Below, one piece after another: positions 16,715 through 25,261 of a DNA stretch of 64,000 nucleotides. The position numbers were made by a program, and so were the translations under genes. The DNA is from Thermomonospora echinospora (GTDB lineage: Bacteria > Actinomycetota > Actinomycetes > Streptosporangiales > Streptosporangiaceae). Numbering within the stretch: position 1 is the first letter of the stretch; each line of letters opens with the position of its first letter. The stretch spans positions 585,499 to 649,498 of the forward strand of contig NZ_FNVO01000001.1 of NCBI RefSeq assembly GCF_900108175.1, in the 5' to 3' direction. The notes under the pieces were generated by a model. The model was not told where the DNA came from. It did not search any database and saw only the letters and a program-made list of their open reading frames with translations.

Positions 16715-16731
16715 GTATCGGTGAACCGAAC
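16715..16731. promoter_or_regulatory. Weaker third operator-like copy upstream of the IclR gene
   Basis: GTATCGGTGAACCGAAC matches the first palindrome at 13 of 17 positions and lies 51 bp before the regulator start, as expected for autoregulation. Confidence 0.4.
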
Positions 16732-16782
16732 GATTGAAGCGTCGGATCCGCCCGGTCCGGGCGGGTGCGCCGAGGGGATCGC

Positions 16783-17595
16783 ATGAGTGTCGATGAGCAG
16801 GAGACGGGGCCGTCGCGGTCGGGCATCGCACGGGCGCTGGCGGTGATCGACGCCGTCGCCCGGTCGCCGCAGCCCCTGGGGGTCTCGCGGATCGCCCGGG
16901 AGACGGGGCTGTCCAAGGCGGTCGCCCACCGCATCCTGCGCGAGCTGGTGAGCGGCCGGTTCCTGGGGTTCGACGAGAAGACCAAGGTCTACCGGCTGGG
17001 CGCGGGGGCGCTGAACATCGGGCTGGCCGCGATGCGGGAGCTGGACGTGCCGGCCGTCGCGCACCGCCATCTGGTGGCGCTGGCCGAGCGCACCGGGCAG
17101 ACCGCGACGCTGTCGCTGCGGCAGGGCTGGTCGCGGGTGTACGTCGACCAGGTGCTGTCGCCGCACGAGATCCGGATGTCGGTGGCGCTGGGCAGCGGGC
17201 ATCCGCTGCACGCCGGGTCCTCGTCCAAGGCCATCCTGGCCGCGCTGCCGGACGCCGAGGTGGCGGACTACATCGCCCACCACCGGCTGGACGGTGTCAC
17301 CGACGCCACCATCACCTCCGCCGAGGCGCTGCGCCAGGAGATCGCCCGCATCCGCCGGTTGGGCTACGCGGCCAGTGCCGGTGAGCGGCAGTCCGGCGCG
17401 GCCAGCGTCGCCGCCGCGATCCACGGGGCGATCGGCCAGGTGGTCGGCTCGATCTCGGTCTGCGGGCCGCAGGACATGCTGACCCGCAGCCGCCGCGAGG
17501 CGCTGGGCGCCCAGGTGCAGGTGGCGGCCGCCGCGATCTCCACCGACCTCGGCTTCCGCCCCGACGACGAGACCGCCGAGGAGGTGGCCGGATGA
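16783..17595 (+). CDS. IclR-family transcriptional regulator (second)
   Basis: A 270-residue IclR regulator. The N-terminal winged helix-turn-helix (about 12-75) contains GVSRIARETGLSKAVAHRIL, and the effector domain follows (about 90-250) with the conserved GSGHPLHAGSSSKAILAALP. The ATG at 16783 is preferred because GAGGGGATC precedes it; a GTG six codons earlier has no such site. The stop overlaps the CoA-transferase start (ATGA), so the regulator is the first gene of the operon it probably controls. It is clearly different in sequence from the IclR at 4007-4777, and its candidate sites differ too. Confidence 0.92.
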   Translation: MSVDEQETGPSRSGIARALAVIDAVARSPQPLGVSRIARETGLSKAVAHRILRELVSGRFLGFDEKTKVYRLGAGALNIGLAAMRELDVPAVAHRHLVALAERTGQTATLSLRQGWSRVYVDQVLSPHEIRMSVALGSGHPLHAGSSSKAILAALPDAEVADYIAHHRLDGVTDATITSAEALRQEIARIRRLGYAASAGERQSGAASVAAAIHGAIGQVVGSISVCGPQDMLTRSRREALGAQVQVAAAAISTDLGFRPDDETAEEVAG

Positions 17596-18809
17596 GCGGC
17601 CCGAACGTGATGGACGGCCCGCTGCGGGGGCTGCGAGTGATCGACGTCTCGACGATCCTGGCCGGCCCGCTGTGCGCGCAGATCCTCGGCGATTTCGGCG
17701 CCGAGGTGCTGAAGATCGAGCATCCGACCGCCGGTGACGGGATGCGCGGGCACGGCCGTTCCAAGGACGGCCACAGCCTGTGGTGGAAGGAGATCTCCCG
17801 CAACAAGCGCACCCTCGGGCTGAGCCTGTCCGATCCTGCGGGCGCCGCGATCCTGCTGCGCCTGGCCGAGACCGCCGACGTGCTGGTGGAGAACTTCCGC
17901 CCCGGCACCCTGGAGCGCTGGGGGCTGGGCCCCGACCGGCTGCACGAGGTCAACCCCGGGCTGGTGATCGTCCGGGTCACCGGGTTCGGGCAGCGCGGCC
18001 CCTACGCCGGCCGGGCCGGGTTCGGCACCCTGGCCGAGGCGATGAGCGGGTTCGCGCACCTGACCGGTGACGCCGACGGCCCGCCCACGCTGCCGGCGTT
18101 CGGCCTGGCCGACAGCGTGTGCGGGATCGCCGCGTCCGCGGCGGCGATGATGGCGCTGTTCCACCGGGAGCGCTCGCCGGACCGGCGCGGCCAGGTGATC
18201 GACATGAGCCTGCTGGAGCCGCTGATGACGGCGGTCGGCACCGCCCCCACCGTCTACGACCAGCTCGGCATCGTGGAGACGCGGCACGGCAACCGGTCCA
18301 CCAACAACGCGCCCCGCAACACCTACCGGACCGCCGACGGGCACTGGGTGGCGGTCTCCACCAGCGCACAGGCCATCGCCGAACGGGTGATGCGCCTGGT
18401 CGGGCATCCCGAGGTGATCGACGAGCCCTGGTTCGCCACCGGGCGCGGCCGGGTCGAGCACGTCGAGGAGCTCGACAAGATGGTCGGCGAGTGGATCGGC
18501 GCGCGCGACCGCGAGCAGGTCCTCGCCGCGTTCACCGAGGCCGGGGCGGCCATCGCGCCCGTCTACGACGCCCGCGACATCGTCAACGACCCGCACATCC
18601 GGCAGACCGAGATGATCACCAGCGTGCCCGATCCCGACCTGGGCGCGCTGCTCATGCACAACGTGATGTGGCGGATGTCGCGGACCCCCGGGCGGATCCG
18701 CTTCACCGGCCGGCCGCTCGGCGCCGACACCGACGAGGTGCTGGTCGGCGAGCTCGGCCTGGACCCCGGCGAGGTACGGGCGCTGCGCGAGCGGCGGATC
18801 GTGGCCTGA
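17592..18809 (+). CDS. CaiB/BaiF family (class III) CoA-transferase
   Basis: A 405-residue CoA-transferase that moves CoA from a thioester donor to a carboxylic acid. It shows the N-terminal GLRVIDVSTILAGPLCAQIL, the LVENFRPGTLERWGLG motif (98-113), GFGQRGPYAGRAGFG (131-145) and the catalytic aspartate Asp174 in GLADSVCG. The acid substrate cannot be named; relatives act on oxalate, carnitine, itaconate/succinate, mesaconate and steroid acids. It overlaps the IclR gene by ATGA and is the activating step of the cluster. Confidence 0.92.
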   Translation: MSGPNVMDGPLRGLRVIDVSTILAGPLCAQILGDFGAEVLKIEHPTAGDGMRGHGRSKDGHSLWWKEISRNKRTLGLSLSDPAGAAILLRLAETADVLVENFRPGTLERWGLGPDRLHEVNPGLVIVRVTGFGQRGPYAGRAGFGTLAEAMSGFAHLTGDADGPPTLPAFGLADSVCGIAASAAAMMALFHRERSPDRRGQVIDMSLLEPLMTAVGTAPTVYDQLGIVETRHGNRSTNNAPRNTYRTADGHWVAVSTSAQAIAERVMRLVGHPEVIDEPWFATGRGRVEHVEELDKMVGEWIGARDREQVLAAFTEAGAAIAPVYDARDIVNDPHIRQTEMITSVPDPDLGALLMHNVMWRMSRTPGRIRFTGRPLGADTDEVLVGELGLDPGEVRALRERRIVA

Positions 18810-18865
18810 CCGGCCGCCCCATCGACCCCCAGGCAAGCGAGTAAGCGAGCAAGAGACGAGACGAC

Positions 18866-19735
18866 GTGACCACTGACACGACGACCCGGGCCGGGCAGGG
18901 CCGCGACCCGCTGCTGGAGGCGGTGCGCGGCGGCGTGCGCGTGCACGACCTGGGCCGCCCGCTGTACATCGGGATGCCGCAGTCGCCCAACCATCCCGCC
19001 TACTGGCACACCCTGCCCCGCCGGCACGGCGACATGGTGCGCCCGGACGGCGGCTCGGCCGCCAACGACATGCTGGTCATGGGCACGCACGTCGGCACGC
19101 ACATCGACGCGCTGGCGCACGTGTCCCACGACGGGCGGCTGTTCGGCGGCGCCGACGCCGCGCAGGCCGGCGCGGGCGGACGCTACCTGGAGCACGGCGT
19201 CCACACCATCGAGCCGATGGTCCGCCGGGGCGTGCTGCTGGACGTGCCCGCCGCGCTCGGCGTGGACGGCTGCGACCCCGGCTACGAGATCACCCCCGCC
19301 GACCTGGAGCGGGCGGCCGGACGGCAGGGCACCGAGGTCGGCGCCGGTGACGTCGTGCTGGTCCGCAGCGGCTGGGGCCGGCTGTTCGACGACCCGGATC
19401 GCGAGCGCTACATCGGCGCCGCCAGCGGCGTTCCCGGGGTGGGCGAGGCCGGGGCGCGCTGGCTGGCCGACCGTGGCGTGCACGCCGCCGGGGCCGACAC
19501 CATCGCCTTCGAGTGCCTGCCCCCGGGCAAGGGCCACAGCGTGCTGCCCGCCCACCGGGTGCTGCTGGTGGAGTCCGGCATCTACATCATCGAGACGCTG
19601 AACCTGGAGGAGGTGGCCGCCGCCGGGGCGCACGAGTTCACGTTCGTGCTGTCGCCGCTGCGGCTGACGGGCGCCACCGGCTCCCCGGTCCGCCCGCTGG
19701 CGCTGGTCGGCCGCCCGCAGGGGGAGGACCGATGA
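18866..19735 (+). CDS. Cyclase family hydrolase (PF04199, kynurenine formamidase-like)
   Basis: A 289-residue metal-dependent hydrolase. The diagnostic metal-binding sequence GTHVGTHIDALAHV spans about 73-86, with His75, His79 and Asp81 as likely ligands, and SAANDMLVMGTH precedes it. Characterised members hydrolyse aryl formamides (kynurenine formamidase) or a cyclic/isatin amide bond (isatin hydrolase), so an amide or ring-opening step fits. GTG start is supported only by a weak AAGAGACGAG; the gap after the CoA-transferase is 56 bp. The stop overlaps the next start (ATGA). Confidence 0.88.
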   Translation: MTTDTTTRAGQGRDPLLEAVRGGVRVHDLGRPLYIGMPQSPNHPAYWHTLPRRHGDMVRPDGGSAANDMLVMGTHVGTHIDALAHVSHDGRLFGGADAAQAGAGGRYLEHGVHTIEPMVRRGVLLDVPAALGVDGCDPGYEITPADLERAAGRQGTEVGAGDVVLVRSGWGRLFDDPDRERYIGAASGVPGVGEAGARWLADRGVHAAGADTIAFECLPPGKGHSVLPAHRVLLVESGIYIIETLNLEEVAAAGAHEFTFVLSPLRLTGATGSPVRPLALVGRPQGEDR

Positions 19736-21174
19736 CCGAGCGGCCGTCCTACAGCCGCGTGCTGGCCGACTTCGCCGCCGGCACCTCCTTTGCGGACCTT
19801 CCCGACGACGTCGTCGACAGCGTCCGCAAACGGGTGCTGGACGTGCTCGGCCTGTGCGTGGCCGCGCACCGCCTGCCCACCAGCACCGCCATCGTGCAGT
19901 ACGTCCGCGACCAGGGCGGCGCCCAGCAGGCCCACGTCGTCGGCGGCGGCCCCGGCAAGGTCCCGGCGGCACTGGCCGCCCTGGCCAACGGGGTGCTGGC
20001 GCACTCGCTGGACTACGACGACACCCATCTGCCGTCGGTGCTGCACCCCAGCGCCTCGGTGGTGCCCGCCGCGCTGGCCGCCGCCGAACTGGCCGACGCG
20101 AGCGGCGAGGAGCTGATCCGGGCCGTCGCGCTCGGCCTGGAGATCTGCGTGCGGATCGGGATGGCCGGCTACGACCCCGACGCGGGCAACTCGATCTTCT
20201 TCGAGCACGGCCAGCACGCCACCTCCATCTGCGGCGCGCTGGGCGGCGCGGTCGCGGCGGGCCTGCTGCTGGGGCTGTCGCGCGACGGGCTGATGGACTG
20301 CCTGGGCGTGGCCGCGTCCATGGCGTCCGGGGTGATCGAGGCCAACCGGACCGGCGGCACCGTCAAGCGGCTGCACTGCGGCTGGGCCGCGCACTCCGCG
20401 GTCACCGCCGCCGACCTGGTGCGGCGCGGCTTCACCGGGCCGCCGACCGTGCTGGAGGGGCGTTTCGGGTTCTTCCAGGCGTTCCTGCACGGCGACTACG
20501 ACGGTGACGAGCTCACCTGCGGGCTGGGCGTCCGTTGGCATGTTCCAGGGATCTTCTTCAAGCCGTACCCGGCCAACCACTTCACCCACGCGGCCGTCGA
20601 CGCGGCGATGGCGCTGCGCGAGCAGGGCCTGGACGCCGACCGGGTCGAGTCCCTGACGCTGGGCGTGCCCGCCCCGGTGATCCGCACCATCGGCCAGCCG
20701 ATCGAGGTCAAGCGGGCCCCTGAGACCGGCTACCAGGCCCAGTTCAGCGGCCCGTACGCGGTGGCGGTCGGGCTGCTGGGCGGCGGCGGGCTGGGCGCCG
20801 CGCTGGCCGACTACACCGACGAGCTGGCCCGCGACCCGCGCCGCCGCGAGCTGATGGCCAGGGTCGAGGTGGTCGCCGATGAGCAGGCCACCAAGATCTT
20901 CCCCCAGCAGTTCCCGGCCGTGCTGACCGCCCGCGACACCGACGGCCGGGTGTGGCGGCACGAGGTGCTCGCCAATCGGGGCGGCCCCGACCGGCCGCTG
21001 TCGGAGGCCGAGCTGGCCCGCAAGTTCACCGACAACACCACCGGATGGCTGCCGCCGGAGGCGGCCGGACGGGTGACCGACCTGGTGCGCCGGCTCGCCG
21101 AGCTGGAGGGCGCCGCCGAACGGCTGCTCCGCCCCCTGGCGGAGTTCGACACAGGGACAGGAGACACGGCATGA
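19732..21174 (+). CDS. MmgE/PrpD family protein (2-methylcitrate dehydratase / cis-aconitate decarboxylase fold)
   Basis: A 480-residue MmgE/PrpD protein. It has the N-terminal helical domain with SLDYDDTHLPSVLHPSA (about 91-107), characteristic of the family, and a C-terminal lid domain (from about 275) with FKPYPANHFTHAAVD. Members dehydrate 2-methylcitrate, decarboxylate cis-aconitate to itaconate, or isomerise related acids. The exact reaction is unknown. ATG at 19732 overlaps the preceding stop after GGGGAGGA. With a CoA-transferase and a CitE-like lyase alongside, a branched dicarboxylate intermediate is plausible. Confidence 0.9.
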   Translation: MTERPSYSRVLADFAAGTSFADLPDDVVDSVRKRVLDVLGLCVAAHRLPTSTAIVQYVRDQGGAQQAHVVGGGPGKVPAALAALANGVLAHSLDYDDTHLPSVLHPSASVVPAALAAAELADASGEELIRAVALGLEICVRIGMAGYDPDAGNSIFFEHGQHATSICGALGGAVAAGLLLGLSRDGLMDCLGVAASMASGVIEANRTGGTVKRLHCGWAAHSAVTAADLVRRGFTGPPTVLEGRFGFFQAFLHGDYDGDELTCGLGVRWHVPGIFFKPYPANHFTHAAVDAAMALREQGLDADRVESLTLGVPAPVIRTIGQPIEVKRAPETGYQAQFSGPYAVAVGLLGGGGLGAALADYTDELARDPRRRELMARVEVVADEQATKIFPQQFPAVLTARDTDGRVWRHEVLANRGGPDRPLSEAELARKFTDNTTGWLPPEAAGRVTDLVRRLAELEGAAERLLRPLAEFDTGTGDTA

Positions 21175-22640
21175 CCGCGCACGATCTGGTGATCAAGAAC
21201 GTCAGGGTCGTCAACCACGACGGCGACGAGCCCGTCACCGCCGACATCGGCGTGGCCGGCGGCCGGATCGCGACGGTGGCGCCCGGCCTGGCCGTCGAGG
21301 GCGTGCCCGAGGTGGTCGACGGCAAGGGCCGGCTGGCCTTCCCCGGCGTGGTGGACGCCCACCAGCACTGGGGCATCTACAACCCGCTGGCCGACGACAC
21401 CGCCTCCGAGAGCCGCGCCAGTGCCCAGGGCGGCGTGACCTCCGCGCTCAGCTACATGCGGACCGGCCAGTACTACCTCAACAAGGGCGGCGACTACGCC
21501 GACTTCTTCCCCGAGGTGCTGGCGGCCTCGCAGGGCCGCGCCCACGTGGACTACGCCTTCCACCTGGCGCCCATGTCCCGCCGCCACATCGAGGAGATCC
21601 CCGACCTCGTCGAGCGGCACGGGGTCACCTCGTTCAAGATCTTCATGTTCTACGGCAGCCACGGACTGCACGGCCGCTCGGCCAACCAGAGCTCGTTCCT
21701 GATGATCCCCGAGGACGAGCGGTACGACTACGCGCACTTCGAGTTCGTGATGCGCGGCGTGCAGGCCGCCCGCGAGCGGTTCCCCGAGCTGGCCGACGAG
21801 ATCTCGGTGTCGCTGCACTGCGAGACCGCCGAGATCATGACCGCCTACACCCGGATGGTGGAGGAGGCCGGGGAGCTGACCGGCCTGGCCGCCTACAGCG
21901 CCTCCCGGCCGCCGCACTCGGAGGGCCTGGCCGTCTCCATCGCCTCCTACCTGGCGCACGAGACCGGCCTGCCCACCATCAACCTGCTGCACCTGTCCTC
22001 CCGCAAGGCCGTGGACGCCGCGGTGCGGATGAGCCGGGCGTTCCCGCACATCGACTTCCGCCGCGAGGTGACCGTGGGCCACCTGCTGGCCGACATCACC
22101 ACCGCCAGCGGCATCGGCGGCAAGGTCAACCCGCCGCTGCGGCCCCGCGAGGACGTCGAGGCGCTGTGGGAGTACGTGCTGGACGGCACCGTCGACTGGG
22201 TGGTCAGCGACCACGCCTGCTGCCGCGACGAGCTGAAGTTCGGCGAGCCGCGCGAGGACGTGTTCCTGGCCAAGTCGGGGTTCGGCGGCGCCGAGTACCT
22301 GCTGCCCGGCATGATCACCGAAGGCCGCCGGCGGGGCCTGTCCTACGGCCGGATCGCCGCCCTCACCTCTTGGAACCCCGCCACCCGCTACGGCCTGCGC
22401 GGCAAGGGCGCCATCGCCGCCGGCTACGACGCCGACATCGCCCTGGTCGACCCCGACCGGACCTGGACGGTGCGGGCCGCCGACTCCGAGTCCACCCAGG
22501 AGTACACCCCGTTCGAGGGCTTCGAGCTGACCGCCCGCGTCACCGACACCTTCGTGCGCGGCCACCGGGTGCTGGAGGACGGCAAGGTCATCGGCGACCC
22601 CGTCGGCCGCTATCTGTCCCGCCCCTACGGCCGTGACTGA
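21171..22640 (+). CDS. Dihydropyrimidinase/hydantoinase-like amidohydrolase
   Basis: A 489-residue amidohydrolase-superfamily enzyme with a binuclear metal site. Ligands are visible as His64 and His66 in VVDAHQHWG, the carboxylated lysine Lys156 in TSFKIFM, a later His in SLHCETAE, His in NLLHLSS, and the catalytic Asp in VVSDHACC. This is the pattern of cyclic-amide hydrolases (dihydropyrimidinase, hydantoinase, allantoinase, imidase), so it most likely opens a cyclic amide or imide. The insertion between Lys156 and the later His ligands (about 157-210) is its own. ATG overlaps the MmgE/PrpD stop. It would be the ring-opening enzyme of the combined locus. Confidence 0.9.
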   Translation: MTAHDLVIKNVRVVNHDGDEPVTADIGVAGGRIATVAPGLAVEGVPEVVDGKGRLAFPGVVDAHQHWGIYNPLADDTASESRASAQGGVTSALSYMRTGQYYLNKGGDYADFFPEVLAASQGRAHVDYAFHLAPMSRRHIEEIPDLVERHGVTSFKIFMFYGSHGLHGRSANQSSFLMIPEDERYDYAHFEFVMRGVQAARERFPELADEISVSLHCETAEIMTAYTRMVEEAGELTGLAAYSASRPPHSEGLAVSIASYLAHETGLPTINLLHLSSRKAVDAAVRMSRAFPHIDFRREVTVGHLLADITTASGIGGKVNPPLRPREDVEALWEYVLDGTVDWVVSDHACCRDELKFGEPREDVFLAKSGFGGAEYLLPGMITEGRRRGLSYGRIAALTSWNPATRYGLRGKGAIAAGYDADIALVDPDRTWTVRAADSESTQEYTPFEGFELTARVTDTFVRGHRVLEDGKVIGDPVGRYLSRPYGRD

Positions 22641-23502
22641 GCCGCCCGCCCCGATCCGGTCGGCCCTGTACGTGCCGGGCGACCAGCCCGGCAAGCTGGC
22701 CAAGGCACCGGACCGGGGCGCGGACGCGCTCATCGTGGACCTGGAGGACGCGGTCCCGCCGCAGGCCAAGGACCGCGCCCGCGAGCAGGTCGCCGCCTGG
22801 CTGGCCGGCCTGGCCGCCGCCGGCGGCCCGCCGCAGATCTGGGTGCGGGTCAACCCCGGGCTGCGCGGGCTGGCAGACGCCCGCGCGGTCGCTCTGCCCG
22901 CCGTCACCGGGTTGTGCGTCGCCAAGGCGGAGACCCCCGAGGACCTTGCCGCGCTCGACGAGGCCCTCGGGGAGGCGCCCTGGATCGCGCTCAGCCCGAT
23001 CCTGGAGAGCGCCGCGGCCGTGCTGGCGGCCCCGGCGCTGGCCCGGTGCCGGCGGGTGGTGCGGCTCCAGCTCGGCGAGGCCGACCTGCGCGCCGACCTG
23101 GGGGTCGAGCCGGGCCCGGACGAGCGGGAGCTGCTGTGGGCCAGGTCCCAGGTGGTGCTGGCCTCGGCCGCCGCCGGGATCGGCCCGCCGCTCGGCCCGG
23201 TCAGCACCGACTTCCGCGATACCGCCGCGCTGCGCCGCTCCACCGAGGCGCTGCGGCGGCTGGGCTTTTACGGCCGCGCTTGCGTCCACCCGGCCCAGCT
23301 GCCGGTCGTGCACGAGGTCTTCACCCCTTCCGAGCGGGAGCTGGCCCGGGCCCGAGACCTGGTCGAACGCTTCGAGAAGGCGGACTCGGGGGTGGTGCTG
23401 GACGAGCGGGGCCAGATGGTGGACGAGGCGGTGATCCGCCAGGCCCGCCGACTCCTGGCCACCCCCGGCACCACCCCCGGCGGGAGGCCGCCGGGCGGAT
23501 GA
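22633..23502 (+). CDS. HpcH/HpaI/CitE-family CoA-ester lyase
   Basis: A 289-residue CitE-like TIM-barrel lyase. It has RSALYVPGDQPGKLAKA (about 9-25), the DLEDAVPPQAKDRAR segment with the metal-coordinating acidic pair, ILESAAAV, LQLGEADLRADLG with a second metal ligand, and YGRACVHPAQ near the C-terminus. Relatives cleave citryl-, citramalyl-, malyl- or 3-hydroxy-3-methylglutaryl-type CoA esters, usually to acetyl-CoA plus an oxo acid. GTG start overlaps the amidohydrolase gene by 8 nt. Together with the CoA-transferase it suggests a CoA-ester cleavage that ends the pathway. Confidence 0.9.
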   Translation: MTEPPAPIRSALYVPGDQPGKLAKAPDRGADALIVDLEDAVPPQAKDRAREQVAAWLAGLAAAGGPPQIWVRVNPGLRGLADARAVALPAVTGLCVAKAETPEDLAALDEALGEAPWIALSPILESAAAVLAAPALARCRRVVRLQLGEADLRADLGVEPGPDERELLWARSQVVLASAAAGIGPPLGPVSTDFRDTAALRRSTEALRRLGFYGRACVHPAQLPVVHEVFTPSERELARARDLVERFEKADSGVVLDERGQMVDEAVIRQARRLLATPGTTPGGRPPGG

Positions 23503-23575
23503 GGGCATGATCGGCCCTGATCGACATCTCCGGGACGTTCCGAACGGCGCGCCCGGCGACCCGAGGAGGCCGAAC

Positions 23576-24343
23576 ATGACCGCGTGGCAGACCATCCGGC
23601 TCGACACCCCGCACGAGGGAGTGCGCCGCATCACCCTGGCCGACCCGGACCGGCGCAACGCCCTCGGCACCGTGATGCGCGAGGAGCTGATCGCGGCCGT
23701 GGCGTCGGTCCGCGACGATGCCGACGCCCGCGTCCTGGTGGTGGCGGCCGAGGGGACGAGTTTCTGCGCCGGGGCCGACCTGCCCGTGCTGTTCGGTGAG
23801 CCGGGCCGGCCGGTCGGCGAGATCCGCCAGGGCCTGCGCTCGTACTACGAGAGCTTCCTGGTGCTCAGGGACCTGGCGATCCCGACGATCGCCGCGGTGC
23901 AGGGGCCCGCCGTGGGGGCCGGGCTCAACCTCGCCCTGTGCTGCGACATCCGCATCGCCGGGCCCGAGGCCAGGTTCGCCGCCACGTTCTCGCGGATCGG
24001 CCTGCATCCCGGCGGCGGCTGCACCTACTTCCTCACCCGCGAGCTCGGCCCGCAGCGCGCCCTGGCGCTGCTGCTGGAGGGCGGGGCGCTGTCGGCCGAG
24101 CAGGCGGCCGAGCGCGGACTGGTGCTGTCGATCGCCGCCGACCCGGCCGCCGCGGCGCTGGAACTGGCCCGCCGGCACGCCCGGCTGCGCCCGGCGCTGG
24201 CCCGCGACATCAAGCAGGCGGTGCGCCTGGCGGCCGGGGGGGACCTGGAGGCGGTGATCGAGTTCGAGTCGTGGGCCCAGGCCGAGTCCGCCACCCACCC
24301 GGAGATCACCGAGTTCGCCGCCCGCTTCGCCGGCCCCCGGTGA
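23576..24343 (+). CDS. Crotonase-family protein (enoyl-CoA hydratase/isomerase-like), both usual catalytic Glu replaced
   Basis: A 255-residue crotonase fold. The first oxyanion-hole loop TSFCAGADL (61-69) and the second GPAVGAGLN (110-118) are present. Aligned with classical enoyl-CoA hydratase, the two catalytic glutamates correspond here to Asn118 and Phe138, so hydration by the standard mechanism is unlikely. Isomerase, hydrolase, decarboxylase or non-catalytic roles remain possible. ATG at 23576 follows CGAGGAGG. It is the last gene of the rightward operon, 73 bp after the CitE-like gene, with a small hairpin around its stop codon. Confidence 0.88.
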   Translation: MTAWQTIRLDTPHEGVRRITLADPDRRNALGTVMREELIAAVASVRDDADARVLVVAAEGTSFCAGADLPVLFGEPGRPVGEIRQGLRSYYESFLVLRDLAIPTIAAVQGPAVGAGLNLALCCDIRIAGPEARFAATFSRIGLHPGGGCTYFLTRELGPQRALALLLEGGALSAEQAAERGLVLSIAADPAAAALELARRHARLRPALARDIKQAVRLAAGGDLEAVIEFESWAQAESATHPEITEFAARFAGPR

Positions 24344-24350
24344 CCGGGGG
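24334..24350. terminator. Small hairpin around the crotonase stop codon
   Basis: CCCCCGG and CCGGGGG flank TGA, which is the stop codon itself, placing it in the loop. The only 15 bp between the convergent crotonase and DUF5753 genes contain part of this stem, so it may serve both as a weak terminator. Confidence 0.35.
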
Positions 24351-24358
24351 AGGGCCGC

Positions 24359-25261
24359 TCAGGTCTCCACGAGGACCCGGCGCAGGATCGGCACCGAGGC
24401 CTCTGGCGGCTCGGCCTCGACGGCGAGGCGGTGCATGACCATGGTGTAGTGGTTGCGGTCGGCCGGGCGGTCGGGATAGAGCGCGCTGGTGAGCTGCTCG
24501 AGATAGACCAGGTCGGGCAGTCGGCGTTCGGCGAACCGCAGGATGGTGATGGGCCCGCCCACCGCGGCGTGGCCGCTGCCGCTGAACGGGACGACCTGGA
24601 CGGTCACGTGCGGCAGCTCGGTCATCGCGATCAGGTGCGCGAGCTGGGCCCGCATCGTCGCGGCCGAGCCGGGCCGGCGGCGCAGCGCCGCCTCGTCGAT
24701 GACCGCCCAGAGCCGGGGGGCGCCGGGCCGGTGCAGCAGGGCCTGGCGCGCCATCCGCAGCTCCACCCGCCGCTCGATCCGGGACGGCGGCTCGTCGGGG
24801 TGGCCGAGGCGGATCGTCGCGCGGGCGTACTCACGGGTCTGCAGCAGGCCGGGCACGAACTGGCCCTCGTAGCAGCGCACCAGCGAGGCGGCCTGCTCCA
24901 GCCCCAGGTAGTGCTCGAACCAGGACGGCACCACGTCGGCGTACCGCCCCCACCAGGGCGGCTCGTTGGCGTGGTGCGCCAGGGCGAACAGCTCGGCGCG
25001 CTCGGCCTCGTCGGCCAGGCCGTAGCGGGTGAGCAGGTCGGCCAGGTCGCGGATCTTGACGCCGGTGCGGCCCAGCTCCAGACGGCTGATCTTCGAGTGC
25101 GACCCGCGGATCGCCCTCCCGGCGTCCTCGCAGGTCACCCCGGCGTCCTCGCGCAGCCGCCGCAGCCGTGCCCCCACCAGCAGCCGCGCCGCGGTCGGCC
25201 CGGGCCACCGGGGCGGCGCGGTCCCGCCGGCCGGGCCGCGCGGCCGTCCCTGTCCGCCCAT
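24359..25261 (-). CDS. XRE-type HTH regulator with DUF5753 domain
   Basis: A 300-residue DNA-binding protein with a helix-turn-helix at about 26-85 (LRRLREDAGVTCEDAGRAI, then HSKISRLELGRTGVKI) and a DUF5753 ligand/partner domain from about 105 to 295 (YLGLEQAASLVRCYEGQFV). This actinomycete family includes BldB-system and Scr1-type regulators and is commonly followed by a DUF397 protein. None is present: the downstream neighbour is the convergent crotonase. It is therefore an orphan. ATG follows GGAGGGCGGAG. Confidence 0.88.
   Translation of the reverse strand: MGGQGRPRGPAGGTAPPRWPGPTAARLLVGARLRRLREDAGVTCEDAGRAIRGSHSKISRLELGRTGVKIRDLADLLTRYGLADEAERAELFALAHHANEPPWWGRYADVVPSWFEHYLGLEQAASLVRCYEGQFVPGLLQTREYARATIRLGHPDEPPSRIERRVELRMARQALLHRPGAPRLWAVIDEAALRRRPGSAATMRAQLAHLIAMTELPHVTVQVVPFSGSGHAAVGGPITILRFAERRLPDLVYLEQLTSALYPDRPADRNHYTMVMHRLAVEAEPPEASVPILRRVLVET

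Larger units (their letters stand above)
16182..16782. other. 600-bp divergent intergenic region without a convincing gene
   Basis: The stretch between the flavoprotein dehydrogenase and the second IclR gene has lower GC than its surroundings. No frame has actinomycete codon bias; a 70-codon frame at 16306-16518 is rich in Arg/Ser and looks non-coding. It holds three related half-palindromic elements (listed separately) and probably divergent promoters. Confidence 0.6.

Noticed and set aside
20811-23243. 810-codon minus-strand open frame opposite the amidohydrolase and CitE-like genes
   Set aside because: Low-complexity shadow; the plus-strand frames carry all catalytic motifs.
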